Shown piece by piece: positions 35,280 to 47,592 of a stretch of 64,000 nucleotides of DNA; the stretch's first letter is position 1; the number at the start of each line of letters is the position of its first letter. The position numbers were made by a program, and so were the translations under genes. The stretch is from Metellina segmentata (taxonomy: Eukaryota > Arthropoda > Arachnida > Araneae > Tetragnathidae): positions 101,683,441 to 101,747,440 of the forward strand of contig OX375874.1 of NCBI GenBank assembly GCA_947359465.1. Direction: 5' to 3'. Under the pieces are notes generated by a model. The model had not been told where the DNA came from, ran no database searches, and saw only the letters and a list, made by a program, of their open reading frames with translations.

Positions 35280-36585
35280 ATTACGAGTACTACTTTTCAA
35301 AACTAAGCTATTGAAAATAAAATGTTATACAATCAAACTATTAAACCTCCCGTAAAACAACATTGCACTTAATGCAGCACCAATACGAGTATTAATTTAA
35401 ACTATTTGCAATCACACTTGTAAAAATTACTTAACTAAACTGTTCATATTAAATACACCATATACAATCTAAACATAAGACGTTTGGACATTTTTGAGGC
35501 ACTAATAAGAGTATTACTTTAAACTAGTTGTAGTCACACTTGTCAAAAGTACATGACCAAGCAGTTCAAATTCAATAAACTCAACACAATCTAAACAGTT
35601 TGACTATCCATTAGACTCACCAGTTCAGCTCTTGCGGCACGAATACGAATATTACTTTGTCAAAAGTTCAAAATTGTTTAAATTAAATAAACCCTACACA
35701 ATCTAAACTGTTTTATTATTCATAAAACACACCAATACCATTTTGCGGCACTAATACGACTATTATTTAAACTATTTGTAATCACATTTGTCAAAAGTAT
35801 TTATAATCAAGCAGTTCAAATTAAATAAATCCTACATAATCTAAACTGTTACACTATCCATAAGACACGCCAGTTACATTTTTGCGGCACTAATATGAGT
35901 ATTACTTTAAACTCTTTGTAACCACACTTTCCAGATGTACGTAACTAAGCTGTTCAAATTAAATAAATGCTACACAATCCCAACTTTCGACAGCCATAAT
36001 ACAAATCCCAGTGTCATTCTTGCGGCACTAATATGAGTATTACTTTAAACTCTTTGTAACCACACTTTCCAGAAGTACGTAACTAAGCTGTTCAAATTAA
36101 ATAAATGCTACACAATCCCAACTTTCGACAGCCATAATACAAATCCCAGTGTTATTTTTGCGGCACTAATATGAGTATTACTTTAAACTCTTTGTAACCA
36201 CACTTTCCAGATGTACGTAACTAAGCTGTTCAAATTAAATAAATGCTACACAATCCCAACTTTCGACATCCATAATACAAATCCCAGTGTCATTCTTGCG
36301 GCACTAATATGAGTATTACTGTAAACTCTTTATAACCACACTTTCCAGAAGTACGTAACTAAGCTGTTCAAATTAAATAAATGCTACACAATCCCAACTT
36401 TCGACATCCATAATACAAATCCCAGGGTCATTCTTGCGGCATTAATACAAGTGTTACTTGAAACTATTTGGAGTCACACTTTTCAAAATTTCAAAACTAA
36501 AGTGTTTAAATTAAATAAATCTTACACAATCTAAACTTTTAAAATACATAAGACACATCAGTGCTTTTCTTGCGATACTCTGGCT
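35280..36585. repeat. Tandem array, about 138-bp unit, 9-10 copies
   Basis: GCGGCACTAATATGAGTATT-type unit starts recur near 35374, 35493, 35634, 35742, 35884, 36022, 36161, 36299 and 36438. The four units from 35884 to 36437 are nearly identical and the outer ones diverged. Unit ends carry AAATTAAATAAATGCTACAC and CAATCCCAACTTTCGAC. Satellite-like. Confidence 0.92.
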
Positions 36586-36689
36586 AAAAACCAGTTTACC
36601 TAGGCTATAGCCCTATCTTCACCTGCAGCACAAATTGATATGGTATCGCCTTAAAATATGTGTTTGTTTACAATCAAGCCGAACAAGAC

Positions 36690-36960
36690 ACGAATTGTTT
36701 ACATCCAACACTATCACAATGTAAACAACTTCCGAAAACCATACACCGCATGACGGTTCTTTCCCAGGCATCGGGATTATTCGAAAAAAGGACAAAACCG
36801 CCAGCGCAGGGTATAATATTATCTACATAAAGCAATACAGGGCACAGAATTTCCCCCAACCGAAAAACAAACATAAATAAGCACCACATCTTTCGCCCAT
36901 CCGCGTGTAAAAGGGGAAAAAACCGAATGAATAATAATAACACAAAGCAGCGCAGCACAA
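36690..36960 (+). repeat. Right copy of the diverged direct repeat
   Basis: Partner of 34815-35065. This copy is more CpG-rich than the left one (CCGCATGACGG, CATCGGG, CCGCGTG), as if the left copy had decayed by CpG loss. Confidence 0.65.
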
Positions 36961-37500
36961 GATGGTGCCAGGCAAAAGAAACAACACCTTTATTCCAGTA
37001 AAGGCAGAAGGCGTGCGGCGGGAAAGAGAGATACACAGGCATTGGTTGTTACCTTCAGCAAAAACGGTAACGAAAGAGAGAAAACTAAATAAAACGCCGC
37101 GTAAATGAACTAGATGCCCCTGGAGAAAATATCCGACATCGCAAAATAGTCCTACCGTGCGAGACAAAAGCGGCAAGGTTTCTTTTGTTTCCTTTTGCAA
37201 TTATAGTCTGTAAGAGATAAGATTATGGCACCGGCGAACACAAGTTTGTGTTTTCCTATCGCGTTTAGGCCGTGGCAGCTTAATAAAACGAAAGAAATCG
37301 GGTTTTTTCTGGACGTGAGGCTTAATAAATTTTGCATAAGCTGGGGCCGTGTAACGGTAACAGTGGTAGGGGTGATACTCTTTGGCGTGGGATTTATAAT
37401 CAAATCAGCGAGAAAAACTCGGTATCGGAAACATTTCTGCGTGTATCGGGTTGAGTGCTAACGAAGATGAGTAATAAATTTTCAATGCAAGAAAAGGGAG
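36961..37500. other. CpG-richer unique block
   Basis: Many CG dinucleotides (GCGTGCGGCGGG, CGCCGCGTAAA, CGTGTAACGG, GCGAGAAAAACTCGGTATCG) in an otherwise CpG-poor window. The open frames on both strands are short and unrecognised. It could be a promoter or an unmethylated regulatory region; this is inference from composition only. Confidence 0.35.
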
Positions 37501-40318
37501 CTTGTTATTGAAGCGGTAATATTCACTCTCTTATACGCTGTACCGAATGAAGAGATGTTTTAATTCAATTTATTAGGTGCTTGAGATCAAAATAAATATA
37601 CTATGCAACTGATCAAAATTATTTAGATCTCACCTTGTTTAATATTAAGTGAAATACAATAGCATAATTTTTGATGCAGCATAAAAATAGTTGATTGGGC
37701 AGGCAAAGTGAATAAATAAATTTCTCAAAGAAAAGCAATGAGAAACTTACCAAATTAATTATCTATAAAGCCTGACTTTTATGAGGAATATTTTTCGTCA
37801 AGCTAAATGTAGATGGTGTTCGTATTTCTGCGATGGAAAGTATTAACTCAATTTATTCCCAGACCGTTACTTGGTTTGTTTTTCTAACACAATTCAGCAA
37901 TTCCTTAATAACAATTCCCCAAAATTAAATTGGTTTTTGATAATTGACTAGTCGATGACAATTAGAAGACAAACTACGCCAAAATGGCGATAAGATACCT
38001 ACCTCTTAAGGCTAACACTATATTTATTATGCGACAGAATTCGGACAGTGGAAGTAAAATTTTCACATTCAGTCTGGTTTGTTTACGTTAAAAATACTTT
38101 TACACATGCATTATTCACCAAAAATTATTTTTAATTCACCGGAATTATGTAACAAACTCAATGTAATGCACTCTGTGGTGTCTTCCCTAAAATGGTTGCA
38201 TGAAAACAGTGCTAATCGTACACAAGAAGACCATCAACAGTTAATATATTTATGTTCTTAATACATTAAAGAATGTATGCTCCCAGTAAAGCACGGTGAA
38301 TCAGCCTCACCCGCTGCTTCTGGCTCTCTAACCGTCGTTCCCAACATCTCTGCCACAGTCTAAAAATAACCCAACGGTAAAATTAAAAAAACAATCAGAG
38401 ATAATCTAGACGAACACCACTCATTCTTCCCAAGTCGTTGTAAAGCGCGTGGCGAATGAACAGCAGCTGGTGTCAAAATAAAAAATAGTCTATTCGGCAT
38501 TCCGATGACACCATGGATCAGGCACCTTCTCTGCAAGTGACTCCTCCTGAAGGACAAGCACAACGGAGTTTAAACGATGTCAGAATTCATTAATTTCGAT
38601 AATCAAATATGTAACATATCCATACTACCATTAAGATTTGTCAAATATTATTTTTTTAATTTATTCACATGTATTTTTACATATTACCTTCATTGCTACT
38701 TTTTTATACATAAAGAGTCTAATCCATACCACTTCCTTAACAAAATAATAATCCACTTTACCACAAATTAACTGGATTTTCATTTGAATTTAAAAACAAA
38801 TTGTCAGATATCCCACCATACAAAATATTTCTAGACATTAACATTAATTAATGGAATGCTATGTGGGTAACATAATCTTTAGTTTAAGACCATTATCACC
38901 TTTGGGGTTATAGAACATTTAAATGTGAACTCATAAAATATTTTACCCCGTGGTACTTAAAAAAATTAGTCCTGTACAGTTCTTGTAGCAAGATTAATCG
39001 CAATTATTTGTATTAAAAGCAATTACATTCGTATGTTTGAATGCAAATCTTTTATTTTAAGAAGAGAAGAACTGGTCTTGATAATTACTATTTCCCTCTT
39101 GAGGAAACGAAATTGTAAAAGTGTGTGTATTTCATAAAAAAAGTATTTTTTCATCTTAAGTAGCACATTAGTTCATCTTCTGTTTCTATTCAGAAATGTT
39201 TATTCTCTGTTCGAAATATAAAGGGAATTACGATTGAGTGAGTTGCAGTTGGGATGTTCATGAATTTAACATTCGGACGTGAATTTGTCTTTAAAAACGG
39301 AACAACTGCCGTTACAACTGGTTTGTCTTACGATTTGAGAACTAGAAGAAGCAGCCAGAAGATAAATTTTGCTGCATGCTGGAAAAATGATAGGTGATCC
39401 GGACATGTCCTTCATACCGAGTACGGAGGCACAATTAGTTCGAAAGAGGGATATGTTTTATGTCGACATTCTATGGCGCTGTGCGAACCTTGGGCCAATG
39501 TAACTTTGCATTCCGTGGAGTGAAAACTGCATAAGTGGTGTAATCAATAAAATTATTCTTCAATATTAGTACCAAACTGCAATTTAACCGTTCAAACTAT
39601 AAATTGGTGAATCTTCACAAATCATATTCGTTCAAATATTCTGTACCTGCTTCATTCATTTCACACACCAACATCAGACGCAAACATTTCCATTGACAGG
39701 TACGTTGCTATGTATTTTTCATATCCTCACATGTACCAGTTTCCATGGCACTTCTTGTATATATTTATAAGAAAAAAGGTAATATAACCATTACAGTAAC
39801 CTAACATTATAATCAAATCGGATCACATCCTGCGTTAAAACTCTAAAATTAAAATCACAGGGAATAATCATACCATAATTGTACTATTTTAATAAGTGTT
39901 GTAATATAATCTTATTTTATGTACCCAATCCTAAATTGACAACAATTACAGAGGTGAGGTTTTGAATATCCATATTCTCTTTCTCTTTCTTTCGTCTTCT
40001 GGGAAGATACAATGAAATGCATGATTACTTGAACAATGCTACGATTCACTTTTATTTCACGAAAATCGATATCATTATGAAGCAGAAAGTATTTTTGAAG
40101 AATTCCTCAAATCCTGCTTGTAGCTTCGAAACGGAAAAGGAATGTAAGAATGAAGTTTGTGCTTCAAACAGTTTTCGAGTAAAAAGGTTTAAGACGTTGC
40201 TAAAATTTATGAAGATTATAGATTTTACGCTTCCTAAATGGACTTCAGCTTAAGGTAAAACATTAAAGGAAATTCTGTAATCTGGCGATGTTTACTTTCC
40301 TGTTTTGTTACAATGCTT
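37501..40318. other. AT-rich DNA, no gene seen
   Basis: A CpG- and GC-richer patch at 38280-38575 interrupts it. Short open frames (38079, 38577, 40017) show no family motif. Confidence 0.45.
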
Positions 40319-40775
40319 TGTTGTTGTTGTTTCTCATGCCTACATTGGCAGACCAGAGGAGTGCCAGGCCCGTCGAAGACGGCGAGAGGCGGGTGGGGGG
40401 ATGCGCCTTCCAAGTTATTGAGCTCCATTCGGAGGAAGTCCGACTTTTGCTCGACATACATGGCACATCCGTTTTACAGGAAGGCCCCTTTCATACATAC
40501 ATTCACTCACACATATCGTAATTTAGATCCCAATCAGAGGCCTATAACCCCCTGATCAGGTACCCCCAGAGGTATTGATTTCGTATGGGAACATGGGGAC
40601 TTTGTGACCACGACCTATTTAACGTTCCCCAGTCACCATTAGTGAACACGACGGTCTTTAGTCAGGTCGAAGCGCCGATCTCGCAATAATCAGAATTGCA
40701 GGCTCCGCCGAGGACAGAACCCACAATCCTTCTGATGCGAGTCCGACGCTCTACTGACTGGCTCTTGCAATGCTT
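40319..40775 (-). repeat. SINE-B copy, nearly complete, with an interrupting stretch
   Basis: The (GTT)n at 40319 is the tail. The body from about 40460 matches the other two copies, and the complemented head with its A- and B-boxes ends near 40772 (CGACGCTCTACTGACTGGCT). Between tail and body, about 40345-40455, a GC-rich segment replaces the usual CCGGAGGGTTGGACTTC part, so this copy is a variant or chimera. Confidence 0.85.
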
Positions 40776-40959
40776 TAAAAAAAGAACAACGCTTATGTAA
40801 AGCACTGACTATTGCAGTGTCAATGCGATGCGTTTTAGGAAAACAAGGATTTTTGATAGACAGAGTCGTATATATTTCGTTGAATTTCGTACATTATTTC
40901 AATACATTTATAGTACATTGAGCATCCCCAATTCATAAAATTGGGTTCTGTACAACAAC

Positions 40960-41023
40960 AAGACGGTCTTTGGCTGGATTCGAATTCGTAACTTCTTGGT
41001 TGCTCTGCCAACCAACGGTCCAA
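40960..41023 (-). repeat. SINE-A tRNA-like head
   Basis: AAGACGGTCTTTGGCTGGAT followed by TCGAATTCGTAAC: core and B-box of the SINE-A head on the minus strand. Confidence 0.7.
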
Positions 41024-41097
41024 ACAATAAATCAAATTAGCTCTTAACTGGATGATATTTCACTTCTGGGATAGTGAATTCCGAACACGTTCCAACG

Positions 41098-41427
41098 AAA
41101 AACCGTCGTGTACACGGGGTCTGGTGCACGTTGAATCTGTCGAGGCTTCAAGTGTCCTCACGTTGGCGTGGTGTGGTAGTTTGGAGATCTAGATTCCAGT
41201 CGCCATTTGATTTCGTCACTTGACCGTGGTTCGTGATGACGAAATGACCCCGAACCATAGCCAATAGTACGTTTGTTCTGCTCCAGTCTGATATAAATTC
41301 AACTACCTGCATGTCTACTTTTATTGGGTAGTATGTTTATGTTTACGCTGAAAATTCCTCTTATACACGGTCCCCAATACCCCGTCGTGTTGCTTCAATG
41401 CAATGTTTGTTAATATACCTACCTACT
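41098..41427 (+). repeat. SINE-A body and second tail fragment
   Basis: Plus-strand body from AACCGTCGTGTACACGG to the AACTACCTGC end near 41312. A second tail piece (CCCGTCGTGTTGCTTCAATG to ACCTACCTAC) lies at 41380-41427. Together with 40960-41023 this is a small cluster of oppositely oriented pieces. Confidence 0.75.
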
Positions 41428-43061
41428 CCTCTGACACGACTTTTAAGGTTAACGTTACAGACGTATTCAAATTTCTTGTAACTGGTATTGTGCTTCTGGA
41501 ACAAATTCATGTAATGAACAGAAATAGAAACATCTTTGGGATTACAGTCCTAAAATATTTTACAGCTGTGCTACAACACCTGTGACGGAAATAACGTTAT
41601 TCGCCAAACTTTGTCCACTTGTGTTGGATTGAATTGTTACTGTGTGTGGCCATTTTTACCACTAATACACTCTTCAAAAGTGATTCATTGGCCGCTAATA
41701 TCTATCAGCGGGTTCTAGATGGATATAAACATTGCTTCTCAAAATAAATCAAACCCTAAAAGATGTTATCTTAAAAATTTACCACAGAAATACTTAACCT
41801 CGTGATTTGTAGGCACAATACATTGGAAGTAACAAGCAAGAATGAGGCCTACAACTTAGTTTAGAGTATTTTGTTACTCTTGAAGTATTGCCTTCCCAAA
41901 CATGACAAGCAATAAATAATTTTGCTCACCAGGCAGAAAACTTCAGTAACACAATTTCTCTTTTATGACCCATTTGTTACTGTGAAGTTTCTAAGTTCGT
42001 TTGCTTATGAAAAAATGCGTGTTCTTTCAACAATATATTGCTAAAAACTATAACATTATATTACTCCGTCAACAGATATTGTCAAATTATATGTCAAACT
42101 AGACTCACCTATATTACATGATGGTTGCTGAACAGCTGATATTTTTGGCTTTGCATGCTTTAGTGATGAGATAACTTTGCATTTTTGTGAAAATATTGAC
42201 ACCATAATAATAAGGCAATAACTTGCTGGCCTAGCGAGAGTACACTAAACTAAACTTTTTGCTCAGGATATGTCTGGTTGGAAACTTATCGGTAAGATAT
42301 ACAGATTTTCCTTATACGCATACAGTGTAGTTATTGAAGTCTTTCTTTTATTTTCTTTATATCAAAGTGTGCTAATTTGTTTCACTTCTTATAGATATTC
42401 ACTCATGGAATAAAGTAATTGGTTATTACTAATGCTCGGATTTTGCAGATTTTTCATACTTTTTATGGCCCCTAATGTTGATAGAAATCCGTATTGAGTG
42501 GTTTTTTTAGCAATTTGCAACAAAAAAAAAAGAATTTATTTTTCATATTTGGGACCATTTTGCATATTTGGAATTTGTTGCATGTATTTTGCATATTTGG
42601 ACAATTTTCTCTTATTTTCAAACTGTTTTACAAAAAAAAATATTTCAAAGAACTTTTTTCAGTGTGTTTGGAAGGAAGATTTTCAGAAGCAAAACTCATT
42701 TGGGTTGATTGTCATGCCCTTTTCTTGTTTAGTCAAAAATGTATAGATAAAGATAAGATGTAGGAACAGAAAACAAATTATGAATGCTAAAGTGCGTGAA
42801 GCAAAACATATTGCTTAGTTCTATAACAATCGAATTGCTAGAGAGACATGTCATTCAGCCTGAGTCCGCAAGCTATCTGAGCACATTTTTGATTGCCGGG
42901 CGATGCATCAAGGGCTCAACTTTATTTTATCCTCCTCACTAGCCTTTTTTAAGCATAAAAATTGTTTTTGCAATTTCGAATATTTTGGGTTTTAGTGCAT
43001 ATTTTGGGATTTTGGAATGCACATTTCAGGTCACATTTTTACTTAACTATCCGAGCTCTAG
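41428..43061. other. No recognisable feature
   Basis: AT-rich. TTTTGCATATTTGG-like phrases recur at 42555-42605 and again near 42990, perhaps an old dispersed repeat. Open frames at 42494/42498 are low-complexity Phe/Leu-rich. Confidence 0.4.
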
Positions 43062-43240
43062 TTATTACTTACAATCGCACTGGTGCACTTGCTATTGCCT
43101 ACGATCCGGGATCAATCTCGAAAGGAAAACACTTCGGAATTTTGTACGAAGGTCCGATGACGAGGTTATACTTTATATGGCACCCAAATCTTCAAAATTG
43201 CACGCCAAACCAACGTGAGGACGTTTCAAGCTACTACAGT
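43062..43240 (-). repeat. SINE-A body, strongly diverged
   Basis: GATCCGGGATCAATCTCGAA, GGTCCGATGACGAGG and CACGCCAAACCAACGTGAGG identify the family. Confidence 0.7.
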
Positions 43241-43643
43241 TTGATTTTGGGATTTCATGGCGCAAGGTCCAAAAACGGACAACCTAGACCAAACACAAGA
43301 TAAAATAAAATCAATTTAAATATAAAAACATTTTAATAAAATGTACATGTTAATCTTTTGCAGTGCAAGATACTTGAAACAGTTGTGGAATGACATAATT
43401 GAAATATACTGATCAACATGGTAAAAAAAGTATGGAAACAATAGATGAAATAAATATTGTGTTGGATAAAATAACTATATGAGTTTTAAAAAACAATTGA
43501 AAGTAAAAACACGAAAGGTTTGAATGGGCCAGTCAAATTTCCCCCAAATCAAATCTTGCAGGTTTAAAAATTACTTTTAAAAAATTTGAAATGTTAAGGA
43601 TTTCAAGCCATGACAGATTTTAGATGCACCAGCCCACAGTGTA
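43241..43643. other. No recognisable feature
   Basis: AT-rich DNA between SINE-A pieces. Confidence 0.45.
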
Positions 43644-43728
43644 TATGACTGTCTTTGATTATGTTCGAACTTTCAACCCTTCAGTTTCTAATACGTTATT
43701 TTTTAACCGAATTACCGCTAACCTACAC
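43644..43728 (-). repeat. SINE-A tRNA-like head, diverged
   Basis: GTTCGAACTTTCAACCCTTC with a diverged A-box complement (AACCGAATTACCGC). Confidence 0.6.
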
Positions 43729-43894
43729 AAAGTCGGAGCTTGCCTTGGAAATCTAAGCAGAAAATGACACCTTACGCCAGAGAAACGACATTATCGACAA
43801 ACCTAAGCAGCACCCCTACACGACATAAACGCTACACATATTCTTTCACAAAATGTTTCGTTTGGGGCTTTTTATAACAACCAAAGCCAAGGTG

Positions 43895-43977
43895 TCAAGA
43901 GTTTTAGCTAAGTTGGAAGAATAACTGATTAAAAACCGAAGGGTCGAGAGTTTGAATACCACCAAAGACAGTTGTAA
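43895..43977 (+). repeat. SINE-A tRNA-like head, plus strand
   Basis: TTAGCTAAGTTGGAAGAATA (A-box), GAGAGTTTGAATACCACCAA (B-box) and AGACAGTTGT (core). It is oriented opposite to 43644-43728, so the two heads face each other. Confidence 0.6.
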
Positions 43978-45007
43978 ATGAAGGACGCTGGTTTACGTTG
44001 TTCAGAAGTCTTTCCTAGAGCCTCACCGTCAATAACTCACATTCCTATGAAGATTTGTGTATGGACAATCATCACATAAAATGCTGGCCAATCTACTCTA
44101 GCCTGGTCGATAATAACAGGTCACAATATACGTAATTAAATGTCACAAGATTAATGAAGATACACGATATTTTAAATTTTTTTAAGACATTATCTTTAGA
44201 ACAGACACGAGACGGAGGTGGTGCCAAAGAAGAGCTCTCGTTAGAGAGCTATACGGTGAAGTTAAACACCGATATAAAAAACTATAAGTGGAGAAAATCT
44301 TGTTTCTTTCATTGAATGTTCCCTGTACATATTGTGTATTTATTCCTATTGTTTATCAAAACCTTATAAGGGAGACCAGTGCACAAAAATCTTTCAAAAT
44401 TTCGATTTTTTTTTTATAAATTTGGTTAAATGTTTATACAATTACTTTTTAAATGATATGATGTTCGTAAAGATACGTTGAATAGAAGTATTTTAAATAT
44501 TTTTTTGAAAAATACCTGTACAAACCAGAAATAAGGCCAATTTTATGCTTTAAAAATAAATATTAATGAAATGTGTATTGTTTTCATAAAAGGAACATTT
44601 TTTCAGAGTCTATTCAAGCAAATGTAAAAAAAACGTTTACAATTGTAACATACCCTGTTACAAATTTTAACACTAACATATTTTTCTATCTGCTCAGAAA
44701 AATTTATTTTGGTTGTTGAAAAGGATGAAAATTGGTAATTTTACAAAAACATAGTATAGTCAAAGGGATAAAAACTCAAAACCTCAAATTTTAAGTTTTT
44801 TTAAAAACCATGTGTTAAAGTGCTTAAAAGTGTGTTCATAATATATGTAAAAGTATTCAAATCAATACATACAAAAGATTATGGGGAAATTTTATTTAAA
44901 ATCTGACCATTTTAACATTACGAAGATAGGACTGCACCAGTCCCTTTAAGATGCAATAAAAAACTTGCTAGGGTACCCAGATGAATCCAACTCCAGTTTA
45001 TAACTGT
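43978..45007. other. No recognisable feature
   Basis: AT-rich DNA; a short hairpin CTCTCGTTAGAGAG lies near 44235. Confidence 0.4.
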
Positions 45008-45184
45008 GGTGCAAAAACGCTACGACGTTAAATATGTCGTGGCCTCATGTGTCCTCAAGTTGGCAGGTGTGAAGAGTGCCAGCTCAGGTGTTGACCTCGG
45101 GCAATTCCCCTTGGGATCGAACGAACACCGTCACCGATAGCCCGTTGTGCTGCTTCAATGTGACGTCAATTAAAACACCTACCT
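45008..45184 (+). repeat. SINE-A body and tail
   Basis: GTCGTGGCCTCATGTGTCCT, CCAGCTCAGGTGTTGACCTC and CACCGATAGCCCGTTGTGCT, ending in GACGTCAATTAAAACACCTA. The head is missing. Confidence 0.8.
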
Positions 45185-45189
45185 ACAAA

Positions 45190-45473
45190 AATAAACACAT
45201 TTTGTATTTCAAATGGCTGGGGTGCATGAACAAGAAAACAAAAAAAAAGAATGTGAACAGAAGAAAAACAACGACAAGAAACATCAAAAAGTTCAAAGAA
45301 TACCCGAAGGCAATCACCCCGAGAGTCTTCTAGCTTCTCAGTATCTCGAAGTATCAGTTTCTCCATGGACAGTTTCACAGACACGCAGGTGGTGTTTGTC
45401 CATAGGCTCGTTTTTGTCACACATGGGGTAGGCATCTTCATTAAGAACGCCAATACGACACAGATACCCACTA
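45190..45473 (-). other. Candidate host exon, unproven
   Basis: The minus-strand frame downstream of the foldback reads a hydrophobic stretch VGICVVLAFLMKM, then CVTKTSLWTNTTCVSVK with a possible N-glycosylation site, and a further Cys-containing part up to about 45260. It looks like a membrane segment plus extracellular domain, but no family is recognised with certainty. The plus strand is also open (45213-45431), so chance is possible. Confidence 0.2.
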
Positions 45474-46042
45474 GTAATGCGACATCAACTGCAAAACATC
45501 GATGTTTTGAAACATCGATATTCAAAATTAAAACATCGATGCTGACAATACATCGCCCCAAAACTATCGATGTTTCTAAAAATTCAGTGTATTTAAACTT
45601 TTTTCCCCATTTCTTATAACTGGTTAAGCAACTAGTGATGCGACATCGGCTCTAATACATCGATGTTTTTAATAAACATGAATGTTTTGAAAACATTTAC
45701 ATCGATGTCGCATCCCTATTTTTCAGACCCTTCACCCTTGCCCACTTTGGTCTAAAAGTATGTTCAATGTGCTGATTGTAAAAATTGTGCTACTTAGTTA
45801 TTTTTTAACTTTTCATAACGGTACTTTTTTCATTTAAAAATAAAACATCGACAAGTATAAACATCGATGTTACAAAAATCTATCGACTCCAATACATCGA
45901 TGTTACAAAAATCTATTGACTCCAATACATCGATGTTACAAAAATCTATCGACTCCAATACATCGATGTTACAAAAATATATCGACTCCAATACATCGAT
46001 GTTTTTAAAAAACATTGATGCTTTGAAAACATCGACATCGAT
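45474..46042. mobile_element. hAT-like foldback/MITE DNA rich in CATCGATG
   Basis: It starts TAGTAATGCGACATC and ends CATCGATGTCGCATCCCTA, an inverted pair. A second pair, TAGTGATGCGACATCGGC (45635) to ACATCGATGTCGCATCCCTA (about 45718), lies inside. The ends resemble hAT termini, but I find no matching 8-bp duplication, so the exact boundaries and whether one element is nested in another stay open. Confidence 0.6.
45867..46005. repeat. 33-bp minisatellite in the foldback DNA, four units
   Basis: Units TTACAAAAATCTATCGACTC CAATACATCGATG repeat four times nearly unchanged. Every unit contains the palindrome CATCGATG found in the element ends. Confidence 0.9.
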
Positions 46043-46057
46043 GTCGCATCCCTAATA

Positions 46058-46325
46058 AATAGTCGAAAAGCAGTCACTGCCTCCCGTCTTGGTCTATCAG
46101 GAACACTCAAAAAGCAGTCTTTTTCATATTTAGTCACCATTTTAGATAGTTCATCTTGGTAGGTCGACTGCATAAATTGTTTTATCAATGGCTTAGCAGT
46201 GAGGAAAGAGGTTTCTCGTTTTATACAGTGTACATAGCACCCTTTTTGGCAAGAAAATAGGCCTGATCGATACCATATAAATTGCAATGGCCATGGATCC
46301 ATTGTAAAACAACACGCTTATGCCG
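46058..46325 (-). pseudogene. Non-LTR retrotransposon fragment, RNase H end
   Basis: On the minus strand, 46325 to about 46240 reads VVLQWIHGHCNLYG...LAKKGAM, the end of an RNase H domain as found in some LINE reverse transcriptases. After a frameshift it continues ETSFLTAKPLIKQF and KDCFLSVPDRPRREAVTAFR, a segment that in such LINEs precedes a 'TGHDCL' motif. The foldback DNA cuts it off. Only this short piece remains; no reverse transcriptase is present. Confidence 0.65.
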
Positions 46326-46860
46326 AGACCTCAAGAAAATCAACAGCGCTTAAATCTCGTTTGATAGTGGAGCCTGAATAGAGCTGATGGACTGAAATAA
46401 ACAAAACCGCAGCATTCGCTGTGGCACCAATTACACACCTACAAGTCACTTCCTCCAGAAGCAATCTGCGCCCCATTCCCTCACAGCCGACGCAAAATTC
46501 GAAAAACCTCGCGACCGACACACGTCATGTTAATTACGAGCATTAACGATTCGCTTGTCACAGTTGCCACAGCATGCTCCGCAAAAAAACGGCGACACCG
46601 AGCGAAAGAAACCGAAAAACAAAAACACCGAACGAAATTCTCTGCCGGAGTAAATGACTGCGAATACAATTTGAGACGAAGATAGACACTCCCTATCTTC
46701 CTCAGAGCCGTGTCTACGAGTAAAAGAAGAATAAAGGAGCCCGGGGTCCAAAGAGATGCCAAGAGGGTAAGACATTTTCAAGAAGCGAGTCGTCTGCGAG
46801 GGAGAGAACTTCCACTACTACTGCTCCGAAGACTTCCATTTAGTATGCAGTTAATTTGTT
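46326..46860. other. CpG-richer unique block
   Basis: Contains CTCGCGACCGACACACGTCA, CATGTTAATTACGAGCATTA and GCGACACCGAGCGAAAG. Local CpG density is well above the window background. No convincing exon. Candidate regulatory DNA by composition only. Confidence 0.35.
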
Positions 46861-47155
46861 TCGTTACACGGCTGTGACAGTTATTTTCTTTGTTTTAGAT
46901 GTTTTGCCCTTTTTTAAGGACTCGACTGGATCCTTTTTATGTCCTTTTTTTTTTTTTTCTTTTTGAACGGCGACATGAACCGAGAAAGATGGGTTTGGGA
47001 TTTTCTCGCTAGATTTTAAGAGATGGTTTCTTCGCAATCTTAAGCCGCTTCTTTAACCATCGTGGTGGTTTACGCACTTATCCTTTTCTGTAAAGTGAAG
47101 GCTGATTTAAATAAAAAAGAAAAACTTGTGCTTTCTTTTTCTACAGTATCTTGGA
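46861..47155. other. No recognisable feature
   Basis: T-rich DNA with a long poly-T run near 46948. Confidence 0.4.
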
Positions 47156-47400
47156 CAGCGGTATCACGGTCGGAAGAACAACGGATTGGCAACTGGAGGG
47201 TTTCGAGTTCAACCTACAACCATCGTGTAGAAATGGGGCTGGTGCATGTTAAATCTGTTGTGGCCTCAAATTTCCGCACGTTGACGTGGCGTGGAAGTTT
47301 GGAGAGTAGGGTTCCAGCTCAGGTGTGACCTCGTCATCTGAGCGTGGATCAAACTTACGTGATCTTGTACTTCAACAATTTCCAGGTTGTGTAGTATTGC
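47156..47400 (+). repeat. SINE-A copy, near full length
   Basis: Diverged head (GCGGTATCACGGTCGGAAGA ... GTTTCGAGTTCAACC), core (ACCATCGTGT) and body (GACGTGGCGTGGAAGTTTGG); the tail is degraded. Confidence 0.8.
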
Positions 47401-47537
47401 TTCTCTTATGAGACGACACGCATAATGACTAAAGAACTACTCATCTATTGATTGAAATATACATAGATTCTTCAACCTTTAATCGAATCTTTACATTTGG
47501 AATAAATTTCTAGAATTTCTATTGAAATTATTCTTAA

Positions 47538-47540
<3 letters not shown>

Positions 47541-47590
<50 letters not shown>
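47541..47590. repeat. (TA)n microsatellite
   Basis: About 24 TA units, no insertion inside. Confidence 0.95.

Positions 47591-47592
<2 letters not shown>

Noticed and set aside
32950..36585. rRNA or other RNA gene cluster explaining the tandem arrays
   Set aside because: Units are AT-rich with no rRNA, snRNA or histone features.
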